DNA of 36,961 nt from Coriobacteriia bacterium (GTDB lineage Bacteria > Actinomycetota > Coriobacteriia > WRKU01 > WQUG01): positions 1-36,961 of the forward strand of contig WQYT01000011.1 of assembly GCA_009781115.1 (NCBI GenBank). The letters are read 5' to 3'. The notes beneath the pieces are model-generated. The model was given only the letters and a program-made list of their open reading frames with translations. It searched no databases and was not told the origin of the DNA. Shown here in pieces: positions 22,639 through 30,964 of this stretch. A program made the position numbers and the translations under genes. Position 1 is the first letter of the stretch; the number at the start of each line of letters is the position of its first letter.

Positions 22639-24083
22639 ATCCAATATGGCACGTAGCTTTTAGTCTTCGCACTGGCTTCTGGATCGAAAGGTTTGATGAG
22701 TCCCTTATCAACAGCTTTCTTGATCAATCGCGACGTCATTGCCTGGCTACTTTCCGGCAAATCAAGTCTGTTGCGAAGTGACGCATTGGTAAGATGCTTA
22801 CTTTCGGTCTGCTGGTAGCAGGCATGGATATAGCAAGTCCAGAGCCGCTCTTCAATAGTCATATCCTTGTACGCTTTATGCGCCACCATTATCACTCGTG
22901 TTGCAGCTGGGTATTCAGTTATCTTTGGTGCGGGAAGATAATAGTCGCCACAAGCCAGCTCAATCTTATCCCAGCCGCTGCCACGTTCTTCACTTAGTTC
23001 AGCCCTGCGAAACAATGCAGCCATCTTCTCGTTGCGGGATTTGGGCGGACTATCAATAAACCTATTGATATCAACAAGCGGAGCACCGGGATTAGTGAAC
23101 TCAATGCGCCCATCAAAGATTTCTACCATTGGTCCTGAGCCTGTTTCGGCTAGATCCTGATGAATAAGTTGATTTGCAACCAACTCCCTGATTCCAGTAT
23201 CTGGATAGGCAGTTATGGTCTCGCGCGTAATGCCGCCGATTAACTCTTCGCGGGATGGCAGGATGCTTTCTATCAAACGAATCATCTCTTCGAAGCCAGA
23301 AATATAGCCACGATCCAGAATTTCCTCTCGTACTCCTTCAATACGGTTCACACCTTTGTACTGGATGATTCTTAATGCCTTGCGCCAGACGCGATCAAAA
23401 CTGCTTAACTTTTTGCCAAAGAGCAAAGCTCCTGTATTGGTTATTGTATACAGCCCGTTATCCTGCTTGCGAATTACCTCATCTTCTTTCAAATAATGAA
23501 GCATCTGTGATTGACTTTCTGGCTGCTCTATTCCCAGCAAGTCAAAGTAGGAGACATAGTCCAACAGCTTAAACGCGTCTCGCATGGTTAAATCAGTTTT
23601 AGCGGGCTGTTCTTCAAATTTGGCCGAGTTGAGCTTCTTCCAAAGCTCAGCTTCTAACGCAGGAAAGTCTTTGAGCTTTTTCTTGTAGCTTCCCACCCTG
23701 ATCCAAGAGTTGGATTCGAACTGAATGGTAGTTACTTGTGCAGGGTCGATCTCCAGCAAGACAATGGACCTGTTATTGATCTCTTCAATATAAAACCAAA
23801 AGTTTGCATAGTCACTGAGCCGTTTACGCAACCAAGTTTCCAGCTCGGTGTTATTGGACTTTGCTTTATGGGGATTAAATGTTGTACCGAGTATCTCATG
23901 CGTCTTATCGTCAATTCCCCAGACAACATACGCCTTGTTCTTATCGTGTAAGGTTGCCGAGTTAGCAAGCGCGCTAATGTATTCTCCAATCCCTGTGGGA
24001 TCGGCGTTGTCGTGCTTGAACTCAACCCACTCAGTCTCGGCTGGCAAGTTTAGTAGCTCGCGTACCAGCGGCTCAATGCTCAC
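22635..24083 (-). CDS. ATP-binding protein with Schlafen AlbA_2 domain
   Basis: A protein of 482 residues from the GTG at 24083, which follows AGAAGAGG; the frame extends to a GTG at 24119 without a ribosome site. The N-terminal AlbA_2 domain shows LLNLPAETEWVEFKHDNAD, IGEYISALANSATL, AYVVWGIDDKTHEILGTTF and SWIRVGSYKKKL. The C-terminal part has the GHKL-like pattern VANQLIHQDL...MVEIFDGRIEFTNPGAP and RRAELSEERGSGWDKI, then a winged-helix-like tail. Proteins of this type are annotated as transcriptional regulators or ATP-dependent helicase-like and are often linked to mobile or defence-rich regions. The role here is unknown. It is more AT-rich than the metNIQ genes nearby, which fits acquisition. 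Confidence 0.82.
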   Translation of the reverse strand: MSIEPLVRELLNLPAETEWVEFKHDNADPTGIGEYISALANSATLHDKNKAYVVWGIDDKTHEILGTTFNPHKAKSNNTELETWLRKRLSDYANFWFYIEEINNRSIVLLEIDPAQVTTIQFESNSWIRVGSYKKKLKDFPALEAELWKKLNSAKFEEQPAKTDLTMRDAFKLLDYVSYFDLLGIEQPESQSQMLHYLKEDEVIRKQDNGLYTITNTGALLFGKKLSSFDRVWRKALRIIQYKGVNRIEGVREEILDRGYISGFEEMIRLIESILPSREELIGGITRETITAYPDTGIRELVANQLIHQDLAETGSGPMVEIFDGRIEFTNPGAPLVDINRFIDSPPKSRNEKMAALFRRAELSEERGSGWDKIELACGDYYLPAPKITEYPAATRVIMVAHKAYKDMTIEERLWTCYIHACYQQTESKHLTNASLRNRLDLPESSQAMTSRLIKKAVDKGLIKPFDPEASAKTKSYVPYWM

Positions 24084-24208
24084 AGATGCACCTCTTCTGA
24101 TTCCTTTCAATGCGACCACTCAATTGTAGCGGATTGTACCGTCTGTTCAGCAACGCTTCGTGTTCAAAATACATGCCTCAGGCACACGCAAACTAACGCA
24201 TACGGCAT

Positions 24209-24760
24209 CTATTGGTCCAAAAATTCAATGCCGGGTGCAGCACGCCACTCACCCTTACCGTCATCTAACACGGTAACGTAAGCTTTGTTCTTCTTTTCTG
24301 AGTTATTTATTTCATGAGTTGTCACTACAAGAAATTCCGCCTGTTTTGCACTAAATTTTTTCATTGCCTGATCTTGCATTTTTACAAACGCCTGAGACGA
24401 ACCAAGCATAAGGAAACTGGGGCGCGCTTCGTTGAGCGCATCAAGATATTCTTGTGATGTCGATAAAATCTTGATGCTGTCAACTGAAACCTCCCCAGGA
24501 AATGTTGCACTATCGGTCATCGGAAGATTGAAGGCCTTCTGAATCTGCTCCGAAAGAGAAACATGATAATCCGGAAAGTTCAGCTGACGAACCTTTCCCT
24601 CGTCGCCAGTAGAAAGAGCAATCACATAGCGCTGGGCTACATCGAGAGCAGACTGCTGATCCAGAGGCTTCCGCCCACACCCAGCAAGCAGCAACGCCAG
24701 AACAAGGGCACATAAAAAGACTGGGGAGCGTGAAGCCCAGACATTTTTCCGCAAGTTCAT
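24209..24760 (-). CDS. Predicted lipoprotein of unknown function
   Basis: A 183-residue protein whose signal peptide ends in the lipobox LLAGC (Cys28). The mature part starts GRKPLDQQSALDVAQRYVIALSTGDEGKVRQL, which suggests a small alpha-beta domain such as those of the NTF2-like or DUF4878 type, seen in many lipoproteins with a growing-region helix and a final beta-sheet. The end GEWRAAPGIEFLDQ fits a final strand. I cannot name the family with certainty. Its ATG overlaps the stop of a 40-codon ORF (ATGA). A decayed copy lies about 2 kb downstream, beyond the AlbA_2 gene. Confidence 0.7.
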   Translation of the reverse strand: MNLRKNVWASRSPVFLCALVLALLLAGCGRKPLDQQSALDVAQRYVIALSTGDEGKVRQLNFPDYHVSLSEQIQKAFNLPMTDSATFPGEVSVDSIKILSTSQEYLDALNEARPSFLMLGSSQAFVKMQDQAMKKFSAKQAEFLVVTTHEINNSEKKNKAYVTVLDDGKGEWRAAPGIEFLDQ

Positions 24761-24879
24761 TTTTGCTTTCCTTCCGTCTTGTTTGCCTGCTCCAACGGTT
24801 GATACCCTTTGCCCTTCTCCGCATATTTACTTTCACAGGGTAATCCATTAATAGTTATACGCCCACCTTGTGTCCGCAT
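24757..24879 (-). CDS. 40-codon ORF coupled to the lipoprotein gene (copy 2)
   Basis: The peptide begins MRTQGGRITINGLPCESKYA and ends LEQANKTEGKQK. Its stop overlaps the lipoprotein start (ATGA), the arrangement of a coupled upstream ORF. A 28-codon homologue at 22251-22337 keeps the same first 26 residues apart from two substitutions. The flanking sequence, including GCGCATGATAT and TTTTTCTACTGGAAGCGAAAAC, is duplicated with it. There is one Cys and no membrane segment. I see no ribosome site. It may be a leader peptide, a small protein, or a non-coding duplicated segment. Confidence 0.4.
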   Translation of the reverse strand: MRTQGGRITINGLPCESKYAEKGKGYQPLEQANKTEGKQK

Positions 24880-25287
24880 GCAAGCAACGATTTGCAATTA
24901 TTTTTCTACTGGAAGCGAAAACTGGAACTAACGCGCATGATATCCATTAACGCAGGAGGATAACACAGGGAAACAGGTACATTATGTTCACCTTACTCTA
25001 CCATTTTTACAATAGATACTTTACTATTTTATGAACATGTTGCTTGTCACTTCCGCAAATCCGAATAGTTGACTTCCGGTTTTCCGAATATGTCACTTCC
25101 GCAAATCCGAATAGTTGACTTCCGCAAATCCGAATACGATGGCGCCGGGCAAATTGCCGATCTTATGGTATGACGTCGTGTTGTCGCAGTACTGTGCTAC
25201 TCTTTTTTAGAGATACACGCATCGGCAGCTGAGAGAGTCAGGATACAGGAAGGGTCTTGCCAATCACCATGAAAAGGAGCGGACGCT
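24880..25287. other. Intergenic region before recQ with a 23-bp tandem repeat
   Basis: No gene seen. The first 85 bases are duplicated in the stretch near 22340-22410. A four-copy 23-base tandem repeat occupies 25047-25138. The last 150 bases lead into recQ with a good ribosome site but no convincing promoter that I can identify. Confidence 0.7.
25047..25138. repeat. Four tandem copies of a 23-base repeat
   Basis: Copies start at 25047, 25070, 25093 and 25116, an exact 23-base period. The unit reads T(C/G)ACTTCCGCAAATCCGAAT plus three bases; copy 2 has GGTTTT in place of GCAAAT. The array may be a set of protein binding sites, or a leftover end of an IS21-like element, whose ends carry multiple short repeats. 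No transposase is nearby. Confidence 0.85.
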
Positions 25288-27180
25288 TTGACGCCTTCTA
25301 AACAGGACATACTTTCTACCTATTTTGGGTATGACTCCTTCCGGCCCGGACAGGAAGAGCTGATAGATTTCGTCCTGGGCGGCGACGATGTGGTGGGCAT
25401 CATGCCTACCGGCGCGGGGAAATCTTTGTGCTACCAGGTGCCTGCGCTGATGATGGACGGCATCACGCTGGTCATCTCTCCTTTGATCGCGCTCATGAAA
25501 GACCAGGTGGGCGCGCTTACGCAGGCAGGCGTTGCGGCGGCGGCCATCAACAGCTCTCTGCTCCCGTGGGAGGCAGACGAAATTATTAGCAGCGTGCGGC
25601 AAGGGAAGTACCAGATTCTCTACGTGGCGCCTGAGCGGCTCTTGAACCCGGGGTTTCAGCAGCTTTGCGCCTCGGTAAAGATTGCCATGGTCACCGTGGA
25701 TGAGGCGCACTGCGTCTCTCAGTGGGGACATGACTTTCGCCCCAGCTACCGGGAGATCGCGCCTTTTATTGCGGCGCTGCCCAGCCGCCCGGTGGTCTCC
25801 GCCTGGACGGCGACGGCAACGGCCGAGGTCAAGGCAGACATCATTGAGCTGTTGGCGCTGCACGACGCCCAGGTGAGGGTCTCTGGCTTTGATCGCGCAA
25901 ACCTCTACTTTGGCGTGAAGCACACACACGACAAGATGGCCTCGCTGCGCGGCTTCCTGAAGGAGCGCAAAGACAAGGACGCCTGCGGGATCATCTACTG
26001 CGCCACGCGGGCCAGCGTCGAGGAGGTCTGCGCCGAGCTGAAGGACCGCGGGTATTCTGCGACCCGTTATCATGCGGGCCTGAGCGACGAGGAGCGCCGC
26101 CGCAACCAGGATGATTTTGTCTACGAGCGCAGCCGGATCATGGTCGCAACCAACGCCTTTGGGATGGGCATCGACAAAAGCAACGTCGCCTTCGTCGTGC
26201 ACTACAACATGCCACGCAACATCGAGAGCTACTATCAGGAGGCCGGGCGCGCCGGGCGTGATGGCGAGCCGGCCATCTGCCTGTTGCTGTACAGCGGCGG
26301 AGACGTCGAGACCGGGAAGTTCCTGATCTCTAAAAGCTATCAGAGCGAGGACTACGATTGGGAGACGCGCCAGGCCCTGCAGGAAAAGGACCTTGAGCTG
26401 CTCAAGAAGATGACGTGGTACTGCACGACCACCGATTGCCTGCGCGGCTATATCCTGAAATACTTTGGCCAGACCGCTCCCGTATTTTGCGGCCACTGCT
26501 CTAATTGCGATACGACCTTTGAGTCGGTGGATGTGACTATCGATGCACAAAAGATCGTCTCCTGCATCATCCGCCTGGCGCGCCAGAACCGGGCCTTTGG
26601 CAAGGTCATGATCGCAAAATCGCTGCAGGGAAGCACGGACAAACAGATCGCGGCGCGTGGCTTAGATAAGCTGAGCACCTACGGGATCATGTCTGAGCTC
26701 TCTTTGCGACGGATCATCGACATCATCAACTTCCTGGTAGAAAAGAACTGGATCACCCAGAGCAATACAGAGTACCCGACCCTGGGGCTGACTAACGCCT
26801 CGGCCGAGGTCATCCGGGGCGACGCGCGTATCATCATGCAGCTGCCCCGTGAAGTCGAGCACGACAAGAAGGAGCAGAAGAAGACCGCGAAAGCGGCGGC
26901 GCAGGCGGGAGCAGGGGCGCAGGAGCATCCGGCGCTCTATAAGCGCCTGACCGCGTTGCGCCGCCAGCTTGCTGATGAGGCCGACGTACCCGCCTACATC
27001 GTGTTCAGCAACGCCACGCTCAGCGATCTGTGCGCCAAGCTGCCACGGACCCTCGAAGACTTCGCGCAGGTAAACGGCGTCGGCCAGACCAAACTGGAAG
27101 CCTACGGCGAGGTCTTCACCGGAGTTATCCGTGAGTATTGCGAGGAGGAGGCGAAGGAGTCAAGCCAGACTCACGATTGA
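25288..27180 (+). CDS. recQ: ATP-dependent DNA helicase RecQ
   Basis: A 630-residue 3'-5' DNA helicase for recombination and fork repair. The start is TTG at 25288, preceded by AAAAGGAGC; a nearby ATG at 25269 is out of frame. The helicase core has FRPGQEELIDFVL (motif 0), MPTGAGKSLCYQVPAL (Walker A), VDEAHCVSQWGHDFRPSY (DEAH and the RecQ aromatic loop), SAWTATAT and QEAGRAGRDGEPA (motif VI). The RecQ C-terminal zinc site includes CGHCSNC, with an upstream Cys in TTDCLRGYILKYFG. An HRDC domain covers about 545-625 (LYKRLTALRRQLADEADVPAYIVFSNATL). All expected domains are present. It converges with the ABC permease gene 42 bases downstream. Confidence 0.96.
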   Translation: MTPSKQDILSTYFGYDSFRPGQEELIDFVLGGDDVVGIMPTGAGKSLCYQVPALMMDGITLVISPLIALMKDQVGALTQAGVAAAAINSSLLPWEADEIISSVRQGKYQILYVAPERLLNPGFQQLCASVKIAMVTVDEAHCVSQWGHDFRPSYREIAPFIAALPSRPVVSAWTATATAEVKADIIELLALHDAQVRVSGFDRANLYFGVKHTHDKMASLRGFLKERKDKDACGIIYCATRASVEEVCAELKDRGYSATRYHAGLSDEERRRNQDDFVYERSRIMVATNAFGMGIDKSNVAFVVHYNMPRNIESYYQEAGRAGRDGEPAICLLLYSGGDVETGKFLISKSYQSEDYDWETRQALQEKDLELLKKMTWYCTTTDCLRGYILKYFGQTAPVFCGHCSNCDTTFESVDVTIDAQKIVSCIIRLARQNRAFGKVMIAKSLQGSTDKQIAARGLDKLSTYGIMSELSLRRIIDIINFLVEKNWITQSNTEYPTLGLTNASAEVIRGDARIIMQLPREVEHDKKEQKKTAKAAAQAGAGAQEHPALYKRLTALRRQLADEADVPAYIVFSNATLSDLCAKLPRTLEDFAQVNGVGQTKLEAYGEVFTGVIREYCEEEAKESSQTHD

Positions 27181-27222
27181 GCAGCGCGCAAAGACGCTTC
27201 CGGTCTGCAGACCACAGAACTA

Positions 27223-28557
27223 TTACTTTGCACTCACCTCAATAAATCCATTACTGAATGGCATTTGCTTTGTACCCAGTTCTTTCCCGATGTTCTCGTA
27301 GTCATATTTCGTAAACTCGTTCAATACCACCCAAGTGCTCGGATATATCACATTGACCTTATGCGCATAGCGATAATCGATGTTGAGCACAGTGCCGTTT
27401 AGCTGGGCAGCCAATTCAGGCCGAGCATATTCCATAAGCTTTGGATTATTAGTTAAATAAGTAGGAAGCTGATAGGTGACAACCACCTTCTGACCGGTGA
27501 AAACATCACCTTCCCCCGGTGACTCACCCTCAAAGAAGAGACCTTGATCGCCATGCAGGCAAATACCACCTGGGACACCTAAGTCAGAAGGATTAGATGC
27601 GTCCCCTTGAAAAACCCGTTGCCTTATTTCAATCGCGGAGCTCCCGGAGGCCCGTGACGCATCAAGCGTGATGGTTTTCATACCGGGAGTAGTATAGTTG
27701 GAAAGCCCAAGTGGGAAAAATCTACCGCCCAAAGCAGTACCACTGGCGGAAAGAACAAAAGCGCCTGTCACAACAATAAGCGGAACATATATGAGCCAAG
27801 ATGACCAAGAGGCAGAACCAAGAACTCTCAAATGACCAGCAGGCTTATTGAGAACAAAAGCTATTCCGAAAAGAACGAGCCATATGATGAAGCCTCTCAG
27901 GAAAAAAATTCCAAGGGTTCGTGGAACCAGCAAGACGAGTCGCTCTGACAAGACAGACAGAAAACTTTGATTTTGGAGAAGAATCGCACTTGCAACAACA
28001 AGCGGTATAAAGGCAATGAGCTTAAATACCCTGACACACACGTCCAAAACTGACAGAAGCGCTACAAAAAGCGCGAGCCAGACAAAAAGCACAAGCGAAC
28101 CGATAACAAGATATTTTGCCCCCAAGCTGAACGCAAGAGTAACATCCGGCTTCCGGACGCTCACAAGAACAAAAAGAAAGTACTGCACAAAATAGAAGAA
28201 TACTGCTGCAACGATCCCTAACGCAATCAAAAAGTAACAGAGGAGCTGTGTAGAAAGAAACCTGCTCATATTCGTCAGCGGGTAGACGGCGTAGCGTTTA
28301 CGTGAATTTTTATCCCTGCTCATCAATATCACCAGGGCCAGAGACATAACCGCAATCAAAAACCAAGAGAAATCTGATAGTGTATATATGTTGATCGGAT
28401 CGGTGCTTCCCAGAGTGTTGATCAAAATCTGCACGCTCGTCCACACACAGACAAATGCCATAACCGCCAGCACTATCCAAATGCCAATACGCGCATCGCG
28501 CAAGCGAAGTTTAAAGAACTTCCAGGTGTTAACTAGCTCGCTTTTTGCCACAAACAT
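27223..28557 (-). CDS. ABC-2 type transporter permease of the YtrA-like operon
   Basis: A 444-residue membrane protein starting at ATG 28557, after GGAGAG. About seven to eight hydrophobic segments lie between 25 and 280, followed by a large hydrophilic C-terminal domain (about 285-444) probably outside the cell. The order GntR regulator, ATPase, permease and the 25-base overlap with the ATPase gene mark it as that transporter's membrane subunit. The segment MSRDKNSRKRYAVYPLTNMSRFL resembles a cytoplasmic loop common in such permeases. The substrate is unknown; operons of this kind in Firmicutes respond to cell-envelope antibiotics. Confidence 0.75.
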   Translation of the reverse strand: MFVAKSELVNTWKFFKLRLRDARIGIWIVLAVMAFVCVWTSVQILINTLGSTDPINIYTLSDFSWFLIAVMSLALVILMSRDKNSRKRYAVYPLTNMSRFLSTQLLCYFLIALGIVAAVFFYFVQYFLFVLVSVRKPDVTLAFSLGAKYLVIGSLVLFVWLALFVALLSVLDVCVRVFKLIAFIPLVVASAILLQNQSFLSVLSERLVLLVPRTLGIFFLRGFIIWLVLFGIAFVLNKPAGHLRVLGSASWSSWLIYVPLIVVTGAFVLSASGTALGGRFFPLGLSNYTTPGMKTITLDASRASGSSAIEIRQRVFQGDASNPSDLGVPGGICLHGDQGLFFEGESPGEGDVFTGQKVVVTYQLPTYLTNNPKLMEYARPELAAQLNGTVLNIDYRYAHKVNVIYPSTWVVLNEFTKYDYENIGKELGTKQMPFSNGFIEVSAK

Positions 28558-29447
28558 TCGAGCTCTCCTTCCTTGTTCTCGCGTGTCAGGTAGACACAGA
28601 GGTCCTCGGGGCGTACGGCGGAGAGCTTCAGCCCACGGGCGCCCGCCTCCTGGACGCAGCCCTCGCCTGCCTCCTCAAATATGACGGCTGCGGCGCCGGT
28701 TTCGCCCTGCTTGCGGTAGATGACGTTCTTGCCCTGGCAGAACCTGTCAAGCGCCTCACTGTCGCCCTCCAGGAGATAGGAACTCTGGCGCAGATGATCT
28801 ATCGTGTCATGCAACACAAGCTTGCCCTCGTCGATCAGCAGGACGTCAGTCAAGATCCCTTCGAGCTCTGACATGAGGTGGCTCGACACGATGAAGGTGC
28901 GCGGATATTCGTTGTATTCACGCAGCAGGATCTCATAGACCGCCCGGCGCACGGTCACATCCATGCCCAGCGTTGGCTCGTCAAACAGAGTCAGGGGCGT
29001 GCGGCAGGCAAGGGCGCAAATGAAGTTGAAAGTGCTTGCCATGCCCTGCGACAGCGCCTTGTATCGTTGCTTCGCGTTCAAGTCAAAGTAGGATATCAGC
29101 CCCTGCGCAAACTCACGGTCGAAGGCCGGGAAAAGAGTCGCGTAGTCGTGCAGGATGTCGCGCAGCTTCAGGACCTGACCATACTTCAGGTTGGGATAGC
29201 TGTAGACCAGCCGGGAGAGCACCGACAGGTTGTCCCGGGGATCCTCACCCCATACTTCCAGCTGGCCTGCGGTAGCGTCAAGCAGGCCCGCGCAGAGCTT
29301 CAGCAGCGTCGTTTTGCCAGCGCCGTTTCTGCCTACCAGGCCCGTAATGCCCGTGCCTTCGACCGTAAAGCCGATGTCTTCGAGCGCAGGTTTATTCCAG
29401 CTATACGCCTTTGTCAGGCCGGTCGCTTTTATGGCAACGTCATTCAT
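28533..29447 (-). CDS. ABC transporter ATP-binding protein of the YtrA-like operon
   Basis: A 304-residue ATPase. ATG 29447 is chosen because it follows AAGGAGG and overlaps the regulator's 3' end by 8 bases; the longer open frame to 29702 runs through the regulator gene. Walker A is GLVGRNGAGKTTLLKL, Walker B LTLFDEPTLGMD and the switch His is in VSSHLMSELE. The signature is divergent: ALSQGMASTFNFICALA instead of LSGGQ, which is common in YtrB-like ATPases. The C-terminal 90 residues form the small domain seen in ABC-2 exporters of this kind. Confidence 0.88.
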   Translation of the reverse strand: MNDVAIKATGLTKAYSWNKPALEDIGFTVEGTGITGLVGRNGAGKTTLLKLCAGLLDATAGQLEVWGEDPRDNLSVLSRLVYSYPNLKYGQVLKLRDILHDYATLFPAFDREFAQGLISYFDLNAKQRYKALSQGMASTFNFICALACRTPLTLFDEPTLGMDVTVRRAVYEILLREYNEYPRTFIVSSHLMSELEGILTDVLLIDEGKLVLHDTIDHLRQSSYLLEGDSEALDRFCQGKNVIYRKQGETGAAAVIFEEAGEGCVQEAGARGLKLSAVRPEDLCVYLTRENKEGELECLWQKAS

Positions 29448-29832
29448 GCGCGGCGCCTCCTTCCTGTGCGGCAAAGCCGTCCTGAAGCATCTTGACCACA
29501 TCCTCTTCTGAAAGCTCGATCTTTCGTGCCTCTGCAACCAGATCGCGCACGAGCGGTTGAAGGCTGTTTTTCTGCTTGCTTGAAATGAGCTTTGCGCGGG
29601 CGCCTGTGGCCACCGCCATCGACAGGCCGCGCTTCTTTTCGAGTATGCCTGCCTGCACCAGCACAGTGATGCCCTTGGCCGCCGTAGCCGGATTAACGCC
29701 AAGCTCGTTAGAAAGGATAAGTTGCGAATAAGCAGGCCCGCCTTCCTGGAGGCGTCCTGTCAGAATGTCATCTTCAATCGCTTCTGCGATCTGCAGATAA
29801 AGAGGCTTGATGCTCTCAAAATCAATCCGCAC
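29440..29832 (-). CDS. GntR-family regulator, YtrA subfamily
   Basis: A 130-residue repressor-type protein. The N-terminal winged helix includes PLYLQIAEAIEDDILTGRLQEG and YSQLILSNELGVNPATAAKGITVLVQAGILEKKRG, with the usual recognition helix in VNPATAAKGI. The C-terminal part is a short helical dimerisation segment of about 55 residues, as in the YtrA group. It leads an operon with an ABC ATPase and permease, the classic YtrA layout, so it probably represses its own operon through the inverted repeat just upstream. Confidence 0.9.
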   Translation of the reverse strand: MRIDFESIKPLYLQIAEAIEDDILTGRLQEGGPAYSQLILSNELGVNPATAAKGITVLVQAGILEKKRGLSMAVATGARAKLISSKQKNSLQPLVRDLVAEARKIELSEEDVVKMLQDGFAAQEGGAAHE

Positions 29833-29847
29833 GCCTTCACCTCCACA

Positions 29848-29898
29848 ACTACCTTACTCATGTAATGTAGTATAGTTGATGAAGACCGGGAACGTCAA
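29848..29898 (-). promoter_or_regulatory. Promoter and inverted-repeat operator of the GntR/ABC operon
   Basis: On the minus strand TTGACG (29898-29893) and TATACT (29874-29869) are separated by 18 bases. An inverted repeat, ACTACATTAC-ATGA-GTAAGGTAGT (29871-29848), with 9 of 10 positions matched, overlaps the -10 and start region. This is where a YtrA-type repressor would bind. Confidence 0.75.
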
Positions 29899-30001
29899 GC
29901 ACTCAAGATCGCGTGCAAGCCACATCTACACGATCTGACTCCTCGCTATGCTCTGCTATTGTGCTGCGCTTTTCTTATTGCCCCTGCCCAGCCAGGCCAT
30001 T

Positions 30002-30787
30002 TTACCTGAGATTATACTTGCTTAGATCATGGCGAGGACCCATGACGATGTTCTCAAAGAACATACTCAGGTAAGATTTATTGCCTGCCCAGTTTAGGAC
30101 AAGCGCGTCACGGAACCATTGCGAATAGCTCTCAAAGGGCGTGTTATCAACATCGACCCCAAGACGCCGCAGGTACTTGATGGCAAACACTGCCACTGTT
30201 CGGGTATTGCCCTCCCTGAAGGGATGTATCTCCCAAAGAGCGCTGATGAATCGGACAAACGAGTCAAGACTGATACGGGTAAAAGGAGTGCTATATGATT
30301 TCTTCTTCTCCTCCGCAAACTCGTGATTAAGCGCCTCGTCAACAAACTGCCAATGCCCGTAAGCAACTGATTTGCCCTCAAGCACCGGCTCCGCTTTTCC
30401 AAAATCACGTGAGCGGGTCACGCCGACCCAACTCTCATCAAAAACACCCTGAAAAAGCGTCCGGTGGATCCCAATAAGCATTATCGGTGACAAGAGGAAA
30501 TCTTCAATCTCAAGATAGGCCGTGATGCGCGCGGCAACGATGTCGGCTTCACGGGTAGCCTCATCAGCATCCTTGTTATCCGCATAATAGCGCGCGACCT
30601 TTTCTGCCGCAGTGGCAGTATCATACTTATTTTCAAGCGTATCCTGAATGACAGTTTCAAGATAGTGTGAGGTGTGGAGGCCATCGACCTTTTGCAGACC
30701 TTTAGCAACATCCCAATACTCTTGCCGCTTCTGCGGATCAGTATTTGGCTCCAGCTCCTTATATCCGCTCTCGTTGCTCACTGTCAT
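30002..30787 (-). CDS. Fic-domain protein (probable AMP transferase)
   Basis: A 261-residue protein with the Fic core. The active motif is HPFREGNTRT (188-197), matching HPFx(D/E)GN-x-R with Thr in place of the usual Gly before Arg; this is common in one branch of the family. Enzymes with this motif transfer AMP from ATP to protein hydroxyls. The N-terminal helices (about 40-95: LETVIQDTLENKYDTATAAEKV...EADIVAARI) look like the fused antitoxin-type region of some Fic proteins, but a clear inhibitory (S/T)xxxE(G/N) motif is not present. The start follows AGTAAGGGAC, with TATAAT at 30825-30820 upstream. It stands alone, without a separate antitoxin gene. Confidence 0.88.
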   Translation of the reverse strand: MTVSNESGYKELEPNTDPQKRQEYWDVAKGLQKVDGLHTSHYLETVIQDTLENKYDTATAAEKVARYYADNKDADEATREADIVAARITAYLEIEDFLLSPIMLIGIHRTLFQGVFDESWVGVTRSRDFGKAEPVLEGKSVAYGHWQFVDEALNHEFAEEKKKSYSTPFTRISLDSFVRFISALWEIHPFREGNTRTVAVFAIKYLRRLGVDVDNTPFESYSQWFRDALVLNWAGNKSYLSMFFENIVMGPRHDLSKYNLR

Positions 30788-30964
30788 GTCCCTTACTCTG
30801 AGTACCTTTCACCTCTGTCATTATATCGTCTTCCCTGTAGATACAACTATTCCTCAGGGCTCCCGAGCCTTCTTGCCTGATCTCTCCGTGGCAGGGCGCT
30901 TTATTGTCATGTTAGTGTGCTACGCTTTCCTTTGGGGTAGCAAAAGTACCTGGCCTGGCTTTTG

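Noticed and set aside
22450-22644. Minus-strand 64-codon open frame
   Set aside because: It is made by the two 28-base repeats and the hairpin between them; the repeated LLARYLP comes from the DNA repeat.
25047-25138. CRISPR array
   Set aside because: Four 23-base units follow one another directly, without spacers, and no cas gene is nearby.
29448-29702. N-terminal extension of the ABC ATPase
   Set aside because: It lies wholly within the GntR regulator gene; ATG 29447 has AAGGAGG just upstream.
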